64,000 nucleotides of DNA from Hsuehochloa calcarea (lineage: Eukaryota; Streptophyta; Magnoliopsida; Poales; Poaceae). The DNA is taken from the NCBI GenBank assembly GCA_036346395.1, contig CM070604.1, forward strand, positions 4,449,904 through 4,513,903, given 5' to 3'. How positions within the stretch are numbered: the stretch's first letter is position 1; each line of letters opens with the position of its first letter. The notes beneath the pieces are model-generated. The model had not been told where the DNA came from. It made no database searches and saw nothing but the letters and a program-made list of their open reading frames with translations. Positions 49,401 through 61,823 of the stretch are shown here, piece after piece. The position numbers and the translations under genes were made by a program.

Positions 49401-49961
49401 GCGAATTTCCCATTTAGCCCCCACACTCTGCTTTGCCGTCAAGGCGTGAAGCGACTCTTCTTCCGTGCCCCCACGGCAGCCGGAACTCTTCGCCGTCCGG
49501 ATGGCGGCGAGTCTGCCCATGACGTAGGCGCCGCATGTGCCGCGCCACCCGGGACCGGGCGGCCGTGCCAGTGCCACCACCTTTGCCGTCGGGGGCAGCA
49601 GTGGTGATTTCCCACGTCTTGCGGCCGGGCGCGCCGGGGCCGGCCTCGATCTTGTTGCCAACCTCTTCTTTGTCCCCGACGGCGTGAGTTGCTAAACTCG
49701 CAGACGCCTGTATTGTCTTGTGCAGCTGCCGTTCGGCGGCCAGCGGCCTCAACCCAGCGGTAGCGTGGCGTGTGGCGAGCAAAGTCGAGCTTCTTTGCTC
49801 GCGTGTATAAGTAGGGGCATGCCCGAGCGCATTCGCCGTATCGAGCGAGCCGCCTCAACGTGAGCAAAATAAGGTTAGCGCTAGCGGCGAATGCGAGAGA
49901 AGCAAACTGTTCGAGAAGAGGAGGCGGCGAGGCGGTACAAAGGTATGTGGCATTCGCATAC

Positions 49962-50827
49962 AATTGTAGTTGTAGTAAGTTTTAGCAATGTGATTATGAT
50001 GTAATAAGATAAATGATAGCAACTGAGTATCAATAATTCTGCAGTGGGTGTATCTTGACTTAATGTTCGGACGGAAAATTGAAAAATGGTGTGATTAGCA
50101 AGTAATTAGAGTACCCAGTAGTTAGCATTATGATTATGCCGTAATTAGTTGACTTAGCAGACTTATTGTGGTTAGTGTTCTCATTTTTTTGTCGGTAAAA
50201 AAATGTCGTACTGTCACCGATCTCATCATAAAATATTAAAATATTTAGAGGTCATTCGGCGAAGTAGTAGTACAATTGAAATAGAGTCGCCGACGGTTCG
50301 GACCGACGGAGCGCGCTATCTATGTACTCTTAACGGGTATATTGACCTTTGGTCATGGTCCATGCACTCGCGATGAAGCGGCGCCAATGACAAAGCGGGC
50401 CGACACATTAGTAAGTTTTTATTTGAAAAATTAAATGGCAAAGAATTCTATGTAGTAGACCCCGCATGTCATTGCTATAGGCTAGGTCTAACTGGGGTAT
50501 GGAAACTTTAAAATGCTTTGGGAAAATCTGAAGTGATTTTTTTACTTTAACTTAGAATTGGTTTGACACTTTGAAGTACCCCAGAAAATTTTGAATTTTT
50601 TTTACAGTAGAAATGAAATTTACTTCAACCTTTCATGGATAGAAAAATCATATGAAGTCCATTTGGAATGAATAAATTTACGTTGATATCAATATTTTAT
50701 TCCAATTGCTCATGTAAACCACATAATTTTTGCATGTAGTAGTACTATGCAATTTTTACGCGTAATATTTAAACACAAATTCGACTGAACCTGCAACCAT
50801 GTAATTTTTTAGTTCAGTAGTACAGAA
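49962..50827. other. Non-coding leader of the MULE block
   Basis: AT-rich sequence between the GC-rich left part and the transposase. It may be the promoter region or an intron. No gene is seen. Confidence 0.35.
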
Positions 50828-50860
50828 GTGTCAGGAAGTTGCTGTTGTGTTAGGTACTTC

Positions 50861-53460
50861 ATGGCGGAGATACAAGATCTGTTCGTGTTCCACGGGGACG
50901 GTCTAGTACGTGACGGACCATACGGTGCGGACCTGTCAAGTTGCGACCGCACCGTGATCCGGGCACCGTCTCTGAAGGACATGGACCTCTCAGAGATAAG
51001 GCGGTGCGTCGCGTTCGCGTTCGATCGCGCCCTGGAAAGAAGAAGCAGTACATCGAGCGGTGTATCCCTCGATTGCGGGTGGTGCAGGCGAGACCGTTTG
51101 GCAACTTATGAAGGTCACATGTGGCGCTTCATGGGCCAATTACATGGGGTTGTTGCAACCCATTGCTGCGATATATGCGGGTAGATGGTCCACGTTCAAT
51201 TCGTGGAGAGGGCGGGGACATCCGGCGTGGGTGGTTTTGGTGGAGTGCTAGTGGGGAGGAAGCGACTGCGTTGGTTTCCGTGTCGAGGAGACGCGGCAAA
51301 GACGTGGGTGATGGAGACACGAGGCGTCGCCGGTCAATTTGAGCCCAATGAAGGTGCGGAGAGATGGTGGGCGGCCGTATTGATTGTCACGAGTGCTGGC
51401 CGACGGTGGGCGAGTGGAAAGCATGGAGGGCGTGGAAATAACTAGTTCGGAAGCGGCGGAGAAGGAGAAGCTGATCTGGAGGAGATGCGGTTGGTGGGCT
51501 TGTGACCACCGACATTGCTTACGTCCCTCGCGATTGGACGACGTTACCGCGGCGTCGTTGGTTACGCCACATCCGGAGGGGGCCGAGTGGGGTTCAATGA
51601 TGACACCTGCTCCTAGGCGGCGCTTCCCGATAAGGCGCCGCCCGACATGCTATTGCTAAATATGCCGTTAACATCGGTCGGATGTATCGTGTGCGAGGTC
51701 CAACCCGACACGTACATCGTCGGTGTGTTGATGAATCCTATTGCGGCAAGGTCCGTGCAGCGGTTCATGGTTTGTTAGCATGGGTTTTGGATAACGGTCT
51801 TTGAAGGATCACACATGCGAGCTAGCTCGGTAGCTTCACGAGCACCGCAACATGACCTCCTCTTATGTTGCCCGGCTGATAAGCCACCTAAATCACCGCA
51901 GATGTGTCCATTTCGCCAAACATCCTCCTGGTAGAGGTTGCCAATATTGTGGGGTTCGGTCGGCTACAAGGCGGCATGGCGGGCCAAGCGCAAGGTCGTG
52001 GAGTGAATGTTTGGCACATTCAAGAGGCCTACAACCTAGTACCAAGATTGCCGCATCAAATCGCGAGAATGTAATCCGGGACATACATAAACAAGCTTGG
52101 CGAGTGCATCCGACGGAAGGGCCCAATTGCCTTATTCTTGATAGGGTCTTACGGGCCTTGTCGAGCGATCGGCTTTCAAGCATTGTCGTCCGTCTTGACG
52201 ATGGATGGCACCTTCCTATGTGGAAGTACAAGGGTACCATCCTCACGCCGATTGCGGCCGTCACGACGACCAAAAGTCCGTGGCCTTCGCAATTGTTGAG
52301 GCGAGAACACGGATAGTTGGTTGTGGTTCTGTGTAATGTGAAGCGGCGGTAGTACAAGATCGACCAGTGTGTGTGTCATCTCGGGCCGTAATCTTGGCTC
52401 GATGTCCGCGTTGAGCACGATCCAAAGCGGGGCCGCGTGCCGTTCGGTGGAGCGATGTAAGGAGCCGTTGGTGCATGAGGCATCTCGCGCCAACTTCCAC
52501 ACAAGGTTTGAACAAGGACCTCATGAAAATGTTCAAGAAGCTATGCATGCGAGAACCAAAGGAGAAAGTTCAGCGGTGTGGAGCATTTCGATGAGGATCT
52601 GCGAAGCATGTAAGGGACTCGGCGAATGCCGAAAGCGGGGCATCATCGGTGGAGGTCGCGAGTTGGGGAGTTCACACGGTGGGTTAACTTCGCCGCGCGC
52701 GACACGGAGAAATGGTCCTCGCGCACGACACCGATGGTGCGAGTGCGGGATCATGACGACCAACATGTCGGAGGTGTACAGCGGTGTCTGAAGGTGTCGT
52801 TCCTGTCGATCACGGCGATCGTGGAGGAGGCTGGAACCGTACCATCGGATGCCGTTAACGAGCCATGATGGCCAAGAAGCATCCGGAGGATGGTAAACAA
52901 TTCTCGGAGGTAATGCATGCCTACATGGAGAAAAAGATTAGCAAAGCGCGATCGCGACGTGACTCGCACCATGGATGGCGTCGGCGAAGTTCGAGATCCG
53001 GCTAAGGGAAATGCGTTATGGGCCACGCTAGAGGATCGTAGCGGTATGCACGATCGGTGAAGAAGCGTCGTGCACACGCAACAAACGCGGCTTCGCACAA
53101 ACCATGCTCCCATGTGTACGCGGCGTGCGGCGTGGCGGCAATCTTGGGCGTTACATCTCCGAGTACTACGATATCCACCACCTCTTTGCCACTTGGGGTG
53201 CGAGTTTCATTCGTGCAGGTGGACACACACTCTGAGACCTCTGGCAAGGCGGTGAAGTGGGTGTCGAGCGACGCTTGAACACACCGCCGTGGAAGACGCC
53301 AATCCGCGACGCATCCGGAGCGACATGGGCGACAACCGGTAGGCAACGGGTTCGCGGCCCTGTTGTAGACATGCAAAACGATAGGGCACTCCATCGGCGC
53401 TGTCCAAGCAGACCCGGCGCAAGCGATGGCAATAACGAGCAAGATATAATTACTAAGTCG
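50861..53460 (+). pseudogene. MULE (MURA-type) transposase, frames broken
   Basis: Alternating plus-strand frames give a Mutator-like transposase. The N-terminal part starts MAEIQDLFVFHGDGLV at 50861. The MULE catalytic region is at about 52150-52800: LDDGWHLPMWKYKGTIL followed by PIAAV, then CVISGRNLG, NVQEAM and GIMTTNMSEVYSGV, which in intact MULEs read like DGTFL.GKYRGTLL, IAAD, VISDRH.G and GIMTTN.AEVYN. Next come KKHPEDGKQFSEVMHAYMEKKISKA-like sequence and a SWIM zinc-finger remnant near 53090-53170 (PCSHVYAACGV). Frames switch every few tens of codons through small indels, so no transposase can be made as the sequence stands. Confidence 0.82.
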
Positions 53461-53669
53461 TGATTTAAACTTGCTTATTGTAATTCCTTGATGGGGCGGA
53501 ATGTTATGTCGCGATGCTGCTTTGTAGTGTTCTTTGTTAATATGTGTCTTTATTCTACTGACGGAATGTTAAGTCTTCTTGGTCTTTTGTTAACTCGTTA
53601 TGCTCATGTGTGGTTGTTTCCTTTTTGTCCTATGTTTTGCCTTGTTTTATTGTGGCACACAATATGTTT

Positions 53670-55250
53670 TAAGTATGTACTAACATATTTTAGGGTATCT
53701 GCGAGAGATGGCGCGAGCTCGATTGAGGAGCGTCTGTTGCTCGACCTGTTGGGATGGGGGCACCGTTGCGGCGTGGTCGCCGTGGCGACCCTCGAAACTG
53801 GTCTGGCGCCCCAGGAGAGGTGGCCCCTTGATGGCCGATGCGTCTGCGGTGCGGGACACGACCTCCCCTTTGGCCGCATGTTGGACATTCCGCGCGCGTT
53901 GCGGTTTGGCCGGCACTACTCTCTCGCTTGTGGACCGGTGGAGCAGGAGACTCATACATTCCACTTCCGGTGGGGAGATGACCATTACTCTCGAGGATGT
54001 AGCAATGCTTACAGTGTCTGCCGGTGCATGGCCTTCGGTAGTGCCACCTCAGAGGCGATGAAGCGGAAGGTGCGTTTGGCCGACGATTCGGCCTCCGATT
54101 CTCTGCAAGCGTGTCGGTGTCCCACATTCACAGCTACGGGAGTTCATGATCTGCCCGTGGATGCGGCAATGAGGCGGTCGGGACACCGCGTCGTCGCGTA
54201 CCTTCATTCTGACCGGATGGATCTTGTTCCCTACGACACGGGAGACCGTGTACCCAGCTATATCCATCTGGCGAGTCCTGGCGGGCGCTGGCGAACGAGG
54301 TTTGCGATGCAGATTGGGCTTCAGCGGTGCTCTGCGCCACTTACCGAGGGTTATGCGATGCCACTCGGCGCGATGCAGGCGTGGAGCGATCTGGCGGTTT
54401 GCTACACCACAATGCGATTGTGGTCATAGGAGCACTTTCGGTTGGCGTCCTTATTTCCGCAACCGGGTGCACCGTGCCGTTGACCGTCCATCATTACGGC
54501 AATGCTCTCGGCGGCGACCCACGGCGGGCCTACAATGGGAACACGTTGGACACGTGGTACCCTATGGTGGGCGAGGAGAGACAAAGGCGTCGTCTGCGAT
54601 TACATAACCTCTTGAGACTACGCACGAGACCGAGATCATCGGCGGCCATGGGCGGGATAGTTCCTTGCGAACCACGGCCCCTACGGATTATCGGCGCGGT
54701 GCGAGGGCGATCCACTTTGGATGACGACACGCCACGGTCTTCGCGCACATGGTCGAGCCATACAATCCCTAGCAGGTCATGAGACATTCGGCTGTACGAG
54801 TGCCACCGCCGCGGGGGCGACCTATCGCGAGAAGGCCCACCGGTATGTCCTTTTTGGATATCATTTAGCAGTATGCACCTTACATGTTACGACATTAAGA
54901 TTCACTTGCGGACAAAGCGAGGAAAGAGCGCAAGAGCGGCGATCGGAAGCGAACCACAGTTGCGTGGGCGGGCCATGGAGCGAAGAAGGCGGCGGCGGGC
55001 GTCTTTGCGAGGAGGCGCGTCTACTCCATCGAGACGTCACGCCGTACTTGCGGTGGTACATTCCACGCACCAGTGCGCCTGCGGGCGGGCCGGGCGTGCG
55101 ATGGTCGGCATGCGGGAGGACATCGTACTAGTGGCGGACCCACACGGGCGGCCGCGGCGCGACGGTGGTAACCCATTCTTCATGCAATTTCCTTGGGCAA
55201 CACGCCGCGCCTCCGTGTTTTCTTGCGGTACTACCGCATGGATCGTATAC
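53670..55250 (+). pseudogene. Plant mobile domain (PMD) region
   Basis: From 53692 the plus strand reads VSARDGASSIEERLLLDLLGWG, and near 53940, across two frames, VDRW with ETHTFHF, then GEMTITLEDVAML. This is the hallmark of the plant mobile domain (W.PETHTFHLP.GE.TITLEDVA.L), found in MAIL1/MAIN proteins and in open frames of MULEs and gypsy elements. Weak continuation follows (VHHYGNALGGDPRRAYN near 54490). It lies about 200 bp after the transposase remnant on the same strand, so it is probably cargo or a second gene of the same element. The longest open frame runs 53488-54429 but does not follow the domain throughout. Confidence 0.65.
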
Positions 55251-56340
55251 AGCGCGAGGTGCTGAAATTCTCTGACGTGGGAACAACAACACCTTCGATC
55301 GTCTCCTAGCGCCGTCGTGGCATGGCCAAGCGGCGTGAGGGCTGCGATTAGAGCCATGACTTGTGGTCGTCCGGCGGCGTGCCGCGCCTGACATCATCGC
55401 GGACGGAGGGTACCCTCCACCCCTCCGCCCTCGGCACCTCCTCGGCACCACCCTCCGCGCGCCGTCTCACTCCGGGAGCCGTCCAGAGCTACGGTCGGTC
55501 GGCCCGACCCGCCCTCGACCCACGGTATGTCATCTCTCGTTGTCAATACCTTTCCATGCACTCATTTTCGGAGGTATCGACATTAACCTTTCTTCTAGCG
55601 GCTACTACGAGGGGCGATGATCGATGCAACCATCGTCATCACGAGAGGGAGGCGCGACACCGACTTCCTCGTCGGAACAGCGGTTTCATACTGTAGACAA
55701 CGGCCGGACTCCCGCGGCGGGACGAGTGGTTAGGCTCGTTGGCGCACGACGTTCGATCCGGTGCGGGAGCGCGACCCGTGGTTCGCCGATCGTATGGAGG
55801 TACACCGTGCGGCACTACGGCTCGGGCGGCGGGAGGATCCTCCTCAACACAACAACCTACTCGGTAAGCGTTAGCGTAGTTACAACTATTTTCTCTGCGC
55901 CAAAAAACCAAGGACTAACTCACAGAGTACCATTCCTGCGGGAGGAGCACCGGTGGCTAGGCGAGATCTTTGAGGCTGGCCGGACCCCACGCCGACATCA
56001 CCGGCAGCCGCCCCGAGCGACACCGTACTACGACTGCGAGACATGCACCACTCCGGACAGATTCACCTTTCACGAGGATCAACTACGCCGTCCGGGTAGG
56101 CGACACGACGATGCACCCTAGCTAATGTCATGGCGTGACAAGCGTGTTATGTAATGTCATTGTGCATTTATGTAATATCCATGTGCATGGCGTTCTTGTC
56201 ATTTTGTACACAAAATGTTCTCGAAATATTCGATACAAGCGGCATTTGTACCTCGCGACTTTAATTTCTTGAGCCGTCTGGACATAACGCATGCTTGCCT
56301 GCGATCTGACCTCGGTCCATTGCGTCCGGTATGAATACTT
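55251..56340 (+). other. GC-rich continuation of the MULE block
   Basis: Short plus-strand frames such as PFLREEHRWLGEIFEAG and YYDCETCTTPDRFTFHEDQLRR (about 55930-56120) look like real but broken coding sequence, perhaps the C-terminal part of the mobile-domain protein. I do not recognise a domain. Confidence 0.3.
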
Positions 56341-56369
56341 TGTGTGCGCATTAATCAAACACTCTACAA

Positions 56370-56990
56370 AGCGGGGCGACAACACTCTCCCTCGCCCGAC
56401 TTTTACGCCGAAATGGCGCACTACGCAAGCGGACGCGACAACACCACCCTCGCCCGACTTTTGAGGCGAAATGACCACGCGCTATGCCAAACATAGCGCG
56501 ACAAGACCACGCCTCGCCGACTTTTCGAGACGAAAATGACCACACTCTGCAGCGGGACGCGACAACACCACCTGCCTGCCCGACTTTTCGGCCGAAATGG
56601 CGCACCCTACAAAGCGGGGCGCGACAACACCTGTCTCGCCGACTTTTGAGGCCAAAAATGACCGCACTATGCCAAGCAGACGCGACAATACCACCTCGCC
56701 CGACTTTTGAGCGAAATGACCGCGCTATGCCAAACATGACGCGACAAGACCCTGCCTCGCCAGCTTTTCAGACCGAAATGACCACACTCTGCAGCAGGAC
56801 GCGACAACACCCTGCCTCGCGGCTTTTTTCGACCGAAATGACCACACTCTGCCAGCGGGGCGCGACAACACCCTACCTCGCCCGACTTTTGGGCCGAAAT
56901 GGCCGTACTCGCAGCGGGGCGCGACAACACCTGCCTCGCCCGGCTTTTTGGGCGAAATGACCCGCTCTGCCAGCAGGGGCCGACAACACC
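56370..56990. repeat. 60-bp tandem array, ten units
   Basis: Units start near 56374, 56434, 56498, 56559, 56620, 56681, 56740, 56800, 56861 and 56920 and share GCGACAACACC, CTCGCCCGACTTTT and CGAAATG. Spacing is 59-64 bp. Units differ by substitutions and frequent one-base indels in runs of C, G or T. All are in one orientation. Coding frames across it are artefacts. Confidence 0.93.
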
Positions 56991-57179
56991 ACTGCCACTC
57001 CGGCCACTCCGTCAACAACCACACCAAGCCAACCATGTGGCCTATAAAACAAGGTGAAAGACATGAACTACACAACCAAACCCAACCACGTGCTACACGA
57101 GCTTGCCCGCCCGCTAGGATGGACAAGAGGCGAAGCAATGGGGCGAGATCATGAGTTAGCTCGGGCTTCTGACGCGAAA

Positions 57180-57855
57180 TTTGAACAAGCTAGGGATCTT
57201 TGCGGCTCGGGGCCGGCAAGAGCGGCGTGCGGGATGGAAGCTCTTCGCAATGAAGCCCCGTAGCGACAACCCCGCGGAACGTCCCAACAGAGCATTCGCC
57301 GCAACACCCGCCGAGGGAGAGCGCCCCTCGTCGGTGCGAGGACACATGCAAGTTCTTCAAATCCAAGCACCGATCGAGCCTCGGCATGCGCTCTTGGGGT
57401 TGTCCCAACTACTCCTCGACTATCCGGCCGTCGTTGGGATACGAGAACCTATCGGCCAGTGTAGGAGTACTTACGATGAAGTTCACGTACCAACTCTCTT
57501 TTGAATCGCGCCTACGGTCTCTCCGTCTACCCGTAGTCCCCGAGCCTCTGTGGCTTCCGCCGATGGATCGACCTAGATATCCATCCATACGACCGATGGC
57601 GGCTCGACTTCGAGTGGAATGCGAAAGGGACGCGAGATCCGGAGGAGGATCGTCGGACCAAGAGCGCAACGAGCGTATCCGCCGGAGGCGCAGCCCATCT
57701 CGGCGTCTGGCGCGAGGAGCGCGAGCAGCCTTGGCGGGGCCGTGAAAAAAAGCGGAAATGGCGGCGGAGGCAAGGGCGGCGGCGAGGAGTACAACGCCGA
57801 GCTCGGGAGGAAGGGCAAATGGCCGGTCCACCTGATGAGGTCGGGCCATTCGTAG
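57180..57855 (+). pseudogene. Possible GRF-type zinc-finger region
   Basis: Across shifting plus-strand frames I read CGSGPARAACGM, then NPAERPNRAFAATP, then KFFKSKHRS and LCGFRRWIDLDIHP, followed by an Arg/Glu/Lys-rich tail (RDPEEDRRTKSATSV, REKKRKWRRRQGRRRG). GRF fingers read CxCG...NPGRRFF.C...C.FF.W.D followed by a charged tail in many grass transposon proteins. The match needs several frame changes, so it is tentative. Confidence 0.35.
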
Positions 57856-57870
57856 TACTCCCCATACGCT

Positions 57871-59830
57871 AGCTATATTTTTACTATCTCCTAAAGGTAT
57901 GCGTGCCCATGGTCAGGAGGCTTGTGCCATGATGTCTTAGTACTAGTAGCGTATGTAACTAAACCAATTAGCGTAACCAACATGCTATGTGACCACATGG
58001 AGCGTGCTTGTCATGAGTGCAATACAATTACGATTTTGGGCCTCATTGAGCCAACAAAATAATACTATATTGCAAATATGTCTCTTCTCCTGGAATTCCA
58101 GAAATAATTAATTATTCACATCGACATTGATTCTTCTATGTTTTAAGGTATCTTCGTAATCACAACGTTCTCAGCCCCTTTAGTTCAGTTCTTGGCATCT
58201 TCAAAAATATGATCAAGAATCATAGCGGCTAAGAGTACTCATGTGGTAATAAACTTCACACATTTCGAGTCACATGAAATCAAGAAACCCTAATTTCCGA
58301 AACGTCTTCTCGTAATTTCCACACCTAGACCCTGAATTTGTCGAGATAATCTCGGAGTATATAAAATAACATAAAATTTACACAATCAAGCCCTCTATGT
58401 AAGGAGTCTGATAAAAAAATTTCATAATGTTCGGACCTCAGTTTCTATATTAGAAAATTCATACAAAAATTTGACTTCAAAGACTTATGCAGATAAAAAA
58501 AATTTGATAAAATTTTGAAAAAATTACACAACTAACCACACTATGCCAGGAGGCTCCATAAAAAGTTTCATAATTTTTTGAGCTCATATATTACATTTAA
58601 AAATTTCTCGAACAAATATTACATTTTTCAATTTTAAAAAAAAGGACGGGCCACCTGCTGCCGTGGCGATCCCCACGGCCAAATTTCCTGCATTATCGAG
58701 TGGAGACTTTCTTTCGCCGTCGAGTCCATGAAGAATGCGTTCTGCACGCATGTACACTCTTTTTGCCCATACGCATGTGCGTGCAAAGAAAGCCAACATA
58801 TAAAGGGCGAAAATTAATCGATTGAAAGCAAACGCGATCCAATAATTGGCGTATCTAGATGACACGTGATGAAATAAATATAGTAGACTTGTCTCGGGTC
58901 GTACCCGTTGTGAGAAAAGTTGGGGATTGTGAGTTGAGGGAGAAGATCCGTTAATCGCATCTGGATTGGTCTAGGGGCACCACAAGTCAATTACAAAAAA
59001 AAATTCTCTCTTCAGCACAGCTGGAAATGATATATATTAATGGGTGTGGTGCCCTACACTAGAGAACCATGATTTTGCAGTGTTCTTCATCACTGGCGGT
59101 GTTCCATTGCTAACACCACAATATCAGAGGGTTAGGTAGTCAATTTTGCACCAAAAAACAATACTGAGTGTTCATTTGGAACGTACAAATTTTACATAAA
59201 TTTCTAAGAAAACAACTCAATTCCCACGAAAATATAATCAGAAAAAAAATCTTGCACTCCAAACATGGTCTAAACTCTGTTCCAAACAGACCACTACCTC
59301 TAGACAGCACTAGAGTCTGATGTCCTCCTTGAGGGGAAAATGGCATGATAAATCAAGATTTACATCGCCTTAATTAGGGATACCCTGCATTGGTAGATAA
59401 TTAATATACGACTAGTCGAGTTTATAGGTTTACTGTGCTATTTTGTCTTTCTAAATATCGAATCTAAATTACTGAATATCGCATGAGTCACGTCTGCCAA
59501 GGAGAGCGACAGGATCAGATTGAGCGACTATCGGAAGGCTGTTTAATTATTGTTATCCATTATCCGTATCTTCTAACTGCTGACAAGAATCAAACTCAGC
59601 GATTACGTCAGGAATCAGGATACGAGTGGAAGCCACCGTAGCCATTTATTAGTAATTAACAATGCAATCTTTTCAAGAATCAAACACCATGGCCCCCAAA
59701 TTACATCATCCACGTGAAGCTTGTTGAACACGAGGGTAGTATTTTAACTCTAGATTTTCATACAATACAAATATCATAAATAATTAATAATATATAAAAC
59801 AGTATTAACAACATGTAATTCATTATACTT

Positions 59831-59832
<2 letters not shown>
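57871..59832. other. Intergenic, no gene seen
   Basis: AT-rich DNA. 58280-58620 repeats phrases such as ATAAAATTT and TTTCATAAT and resembles LTR-derived sequence, but without ends or coding domains. Confidence 0.35.

Positions 59833-59875
<43 letters not shown>
59833..59875. repeat. (TA)n microsatellite, left of Micron-like element
   Basis: About 21 uninterrupted AT units. Confidence 0.97.
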
Positions 59876-59877
<2 letters not shown>

Positions 59878-60237
59878 AAAATGGTTTGATACTCACAGGA
59901 GTATGTACTCCGCCTCATATACTACTTAAATCGTATGATAATACCTCTTTATCTATTTGAGTATACTCAATGATGATTATAAGATACTCCAAAGTGAGTT
60001 CTATGAAAAAAATTATTAAAGTTCACCTTTATAGCTAAATTTGTGTATATACTTCCTTTATGTATGAAAAAGGTATATAGCAAAATAAAGGACTCAATGA
60101 AAATTTTTCAATCAAATCGTATTGGAGTATCTTATAATTGATATTTAAGTATCTTGAAAATGATAAAGAAGTATAATATATTTATTTAAGTGGTATATTG
60201 AAGCGGGAGTATGTACTCCCAGAGTACAAAACTAAGG

Positions 60238-60238
<1 letters not shown>
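59876..60238. mobile_element. Micron-like microsatellite-associated element (363 bp)
   Basis: A 363-bp non-coding AT-rich sequence, starting GGAAAATGGTTTGATACTC and ending CAAAACTAAGGC, lies exactly between two pure (TA)n tracts. Near its ends GGAGTATGTACTCC and GGGAGTATGTACTCCC are palindromes repeated in inverted position. Size and placement match Micron, a rice element reported to insert in TA microsatellites. The match rests on structure and memory, not alignment. Confidence 0.65.

Positions 60239-60288
<50 letters not shown>
60239..60288. repeat. (TA)n microsatellite, right of Micron-like element
   Basis: About 25 uninterrupted TA units directly after the Micron-like element. Confidence 0.97.
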
Positions 60289-60291
<3 letters not shown>

Positions 60292-61320
60292 AATTCAATC
60301 AGTCACACGGAAGACTTACTGAAGGGTCCGATGAAGGGCAGAAGCGTGTGACAGACGAGACTCGATGTATCTGAAACATAGATGAATCGGCGAAAGCGGC
60401 GGTCATAGCAGATGTCTGCTGCCGAAACCTTATTGCCGCCCCCGTGCAGGTCTTCACGATAGCAACAGCTCGGAGATAACGCTCCCCTTCTTCACGGTGC
60501 ACGCCGAGAAGAACAGTCAACGGGATTCAGATGACGTAATACAACAGCACAGGTTTACAGAAGAAACAAGAAGAAGAAATGGAGGCAGTGGTTCTACGCA
60601 CTATGCTCTAGACGTCTTCAGGCATAGATATAGAGACGCAGGCTGTGAACTGACTTAATTAAACAATCATTTACTCACTATTAACCGGCACATTTAACCA
60701 GTCATTTACCCACCGGTAACTGTCTGTCATCAACACCTAATAAAGCCTCAATTCAAGCATTTGAATCTCATTTAAACAGAGAGAGATGCATGCTTCAAGA
60801 AAAAATAAGGTGGACTTGGGTTGCCAAGTGGCGTGCCACATCACGGTCGTAAGTTACAAGTCACGCAATTTTCCACGTGAAAATACGCGAATACACGAGC
60901 GCGTGCCTGCGCGCGCGCGTGTGTTTAGCCAAAACCCTTCATGCCACCCTCATCTATGTGTCATGTTTCAAAGAGCGGCAAGGACTCCACCTTATATATT
61001 GTTTAACTCCACCTTACCTTAGCAATATGGTACTAAACCATACATGCTTTAGAATTATAGAAAATGGGTCTCACTTATATGGGTCAATTTCCAATAGAGC
61101 CATCCTCGAAAAAATACTACCACCAAATCAACTATATACTCCTCGTTCCAAAAGTGCATCGTCTCCTTGAAAAACTCTCGCTTGCAATCGCGAAGAGAAG
61201 AAACTATAAGATCTTTTCCCTAGAGATCACGAGGTTTGATCCTAATCTAGATAATGAACAATTGACATCATTGTCAAAGAGTTTGGAGAGCAAATTCATT
61301 GTTTTGCAAATTATCGGTTT
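60289..61320. other. Intergenic, no gene seen
   Basis: No supported coding frame. A GCGCGCGCGTGTGT run occurs at 60910-60923. Confidence 0.4.
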
Positions 61321-61329
61321 GTTGTCAGG

Positions 61330-61800
61330 TTTTAGACAGTCTGACCGGTCCTCAAGGCGGTCTGACCGGCCGTGATCTGGCGATTTAACTTGTCATAGGT
61401 GGCGGTCAGACCGACGGTCCAATGTTGTGCCAAATGGACATCAAACACTTGTGTGAAAGTGTTTGGGGATTTGTTTGCATCAGGTGTCCTTGAAAATGGA
61501 GACGAGATTGTACGCGAAACTAGATGTAGATTAACTGAAAAGTCGAGAGATGAGTGTTTTCTGAAAATAGGAAGTGGTATGACCGGCCACTACATGGTGG
61601 TCAGACAAGTCACTACATGGTGGTTAGACTGGCGGTGTCCAGACTAGCTGACATGGCTGTCACACCGACAATGGTCAGATCAGCGGCAGTCAGACTAGTC
61701 CCCTATTACCAGGGAGCGCGGTCAGAACAGGCAGGATGGTCAAACCGGCCAGAGGTTGACGTTCGAATCGGGCTGGCGGCGGCGATCAGACCGGCCTTGG
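61330..61800. repeat. Dispersed GGTCAGACCGG-type motif cluster
   Basis: More than ten imperfect copies of GGTC(A/T)GACCGG and its degenerate forms, in both senses, within 470 bp (for example near 61335, 61353, 61400, 61578, 61600, 61665 and 61783). Such motif clusters occur in LTR-type repeats of grasses. No coding sequence. Confidence 0.7.
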
Positions 61801-61823
61801 CAGTTCAATGCACAGAGAAGTGA

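Larger units (their letters stand above)
49401..57870 (+). mobile_element. Degenerate MULE-derived block with mobile-domain and tandem-repeat cargo
   Basis: A GC- and CpG-rich block unlike its neighbours. It contains, in order on the plus strand, a MURA-type transposase (50861-53460), a plant mobile domain region (53670-55250), weakly readable GC-rich sequence, a ten-unit 60-bp tandem array (56370-56990) and a possible GRF-type zinc-finger region (57180-57850). I could not find terminal inverted repeats or a 9-bp target duplication, so the outer borders are set by composition only and the block may contain more than one element. Confidence 0.55.

Noticed and set aside
53488..54429. 313-residue plus-strand open frame as an intact gene
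   Set aside because: The mobile-domain match switches out of this frame; GC-rich composition explains its length.
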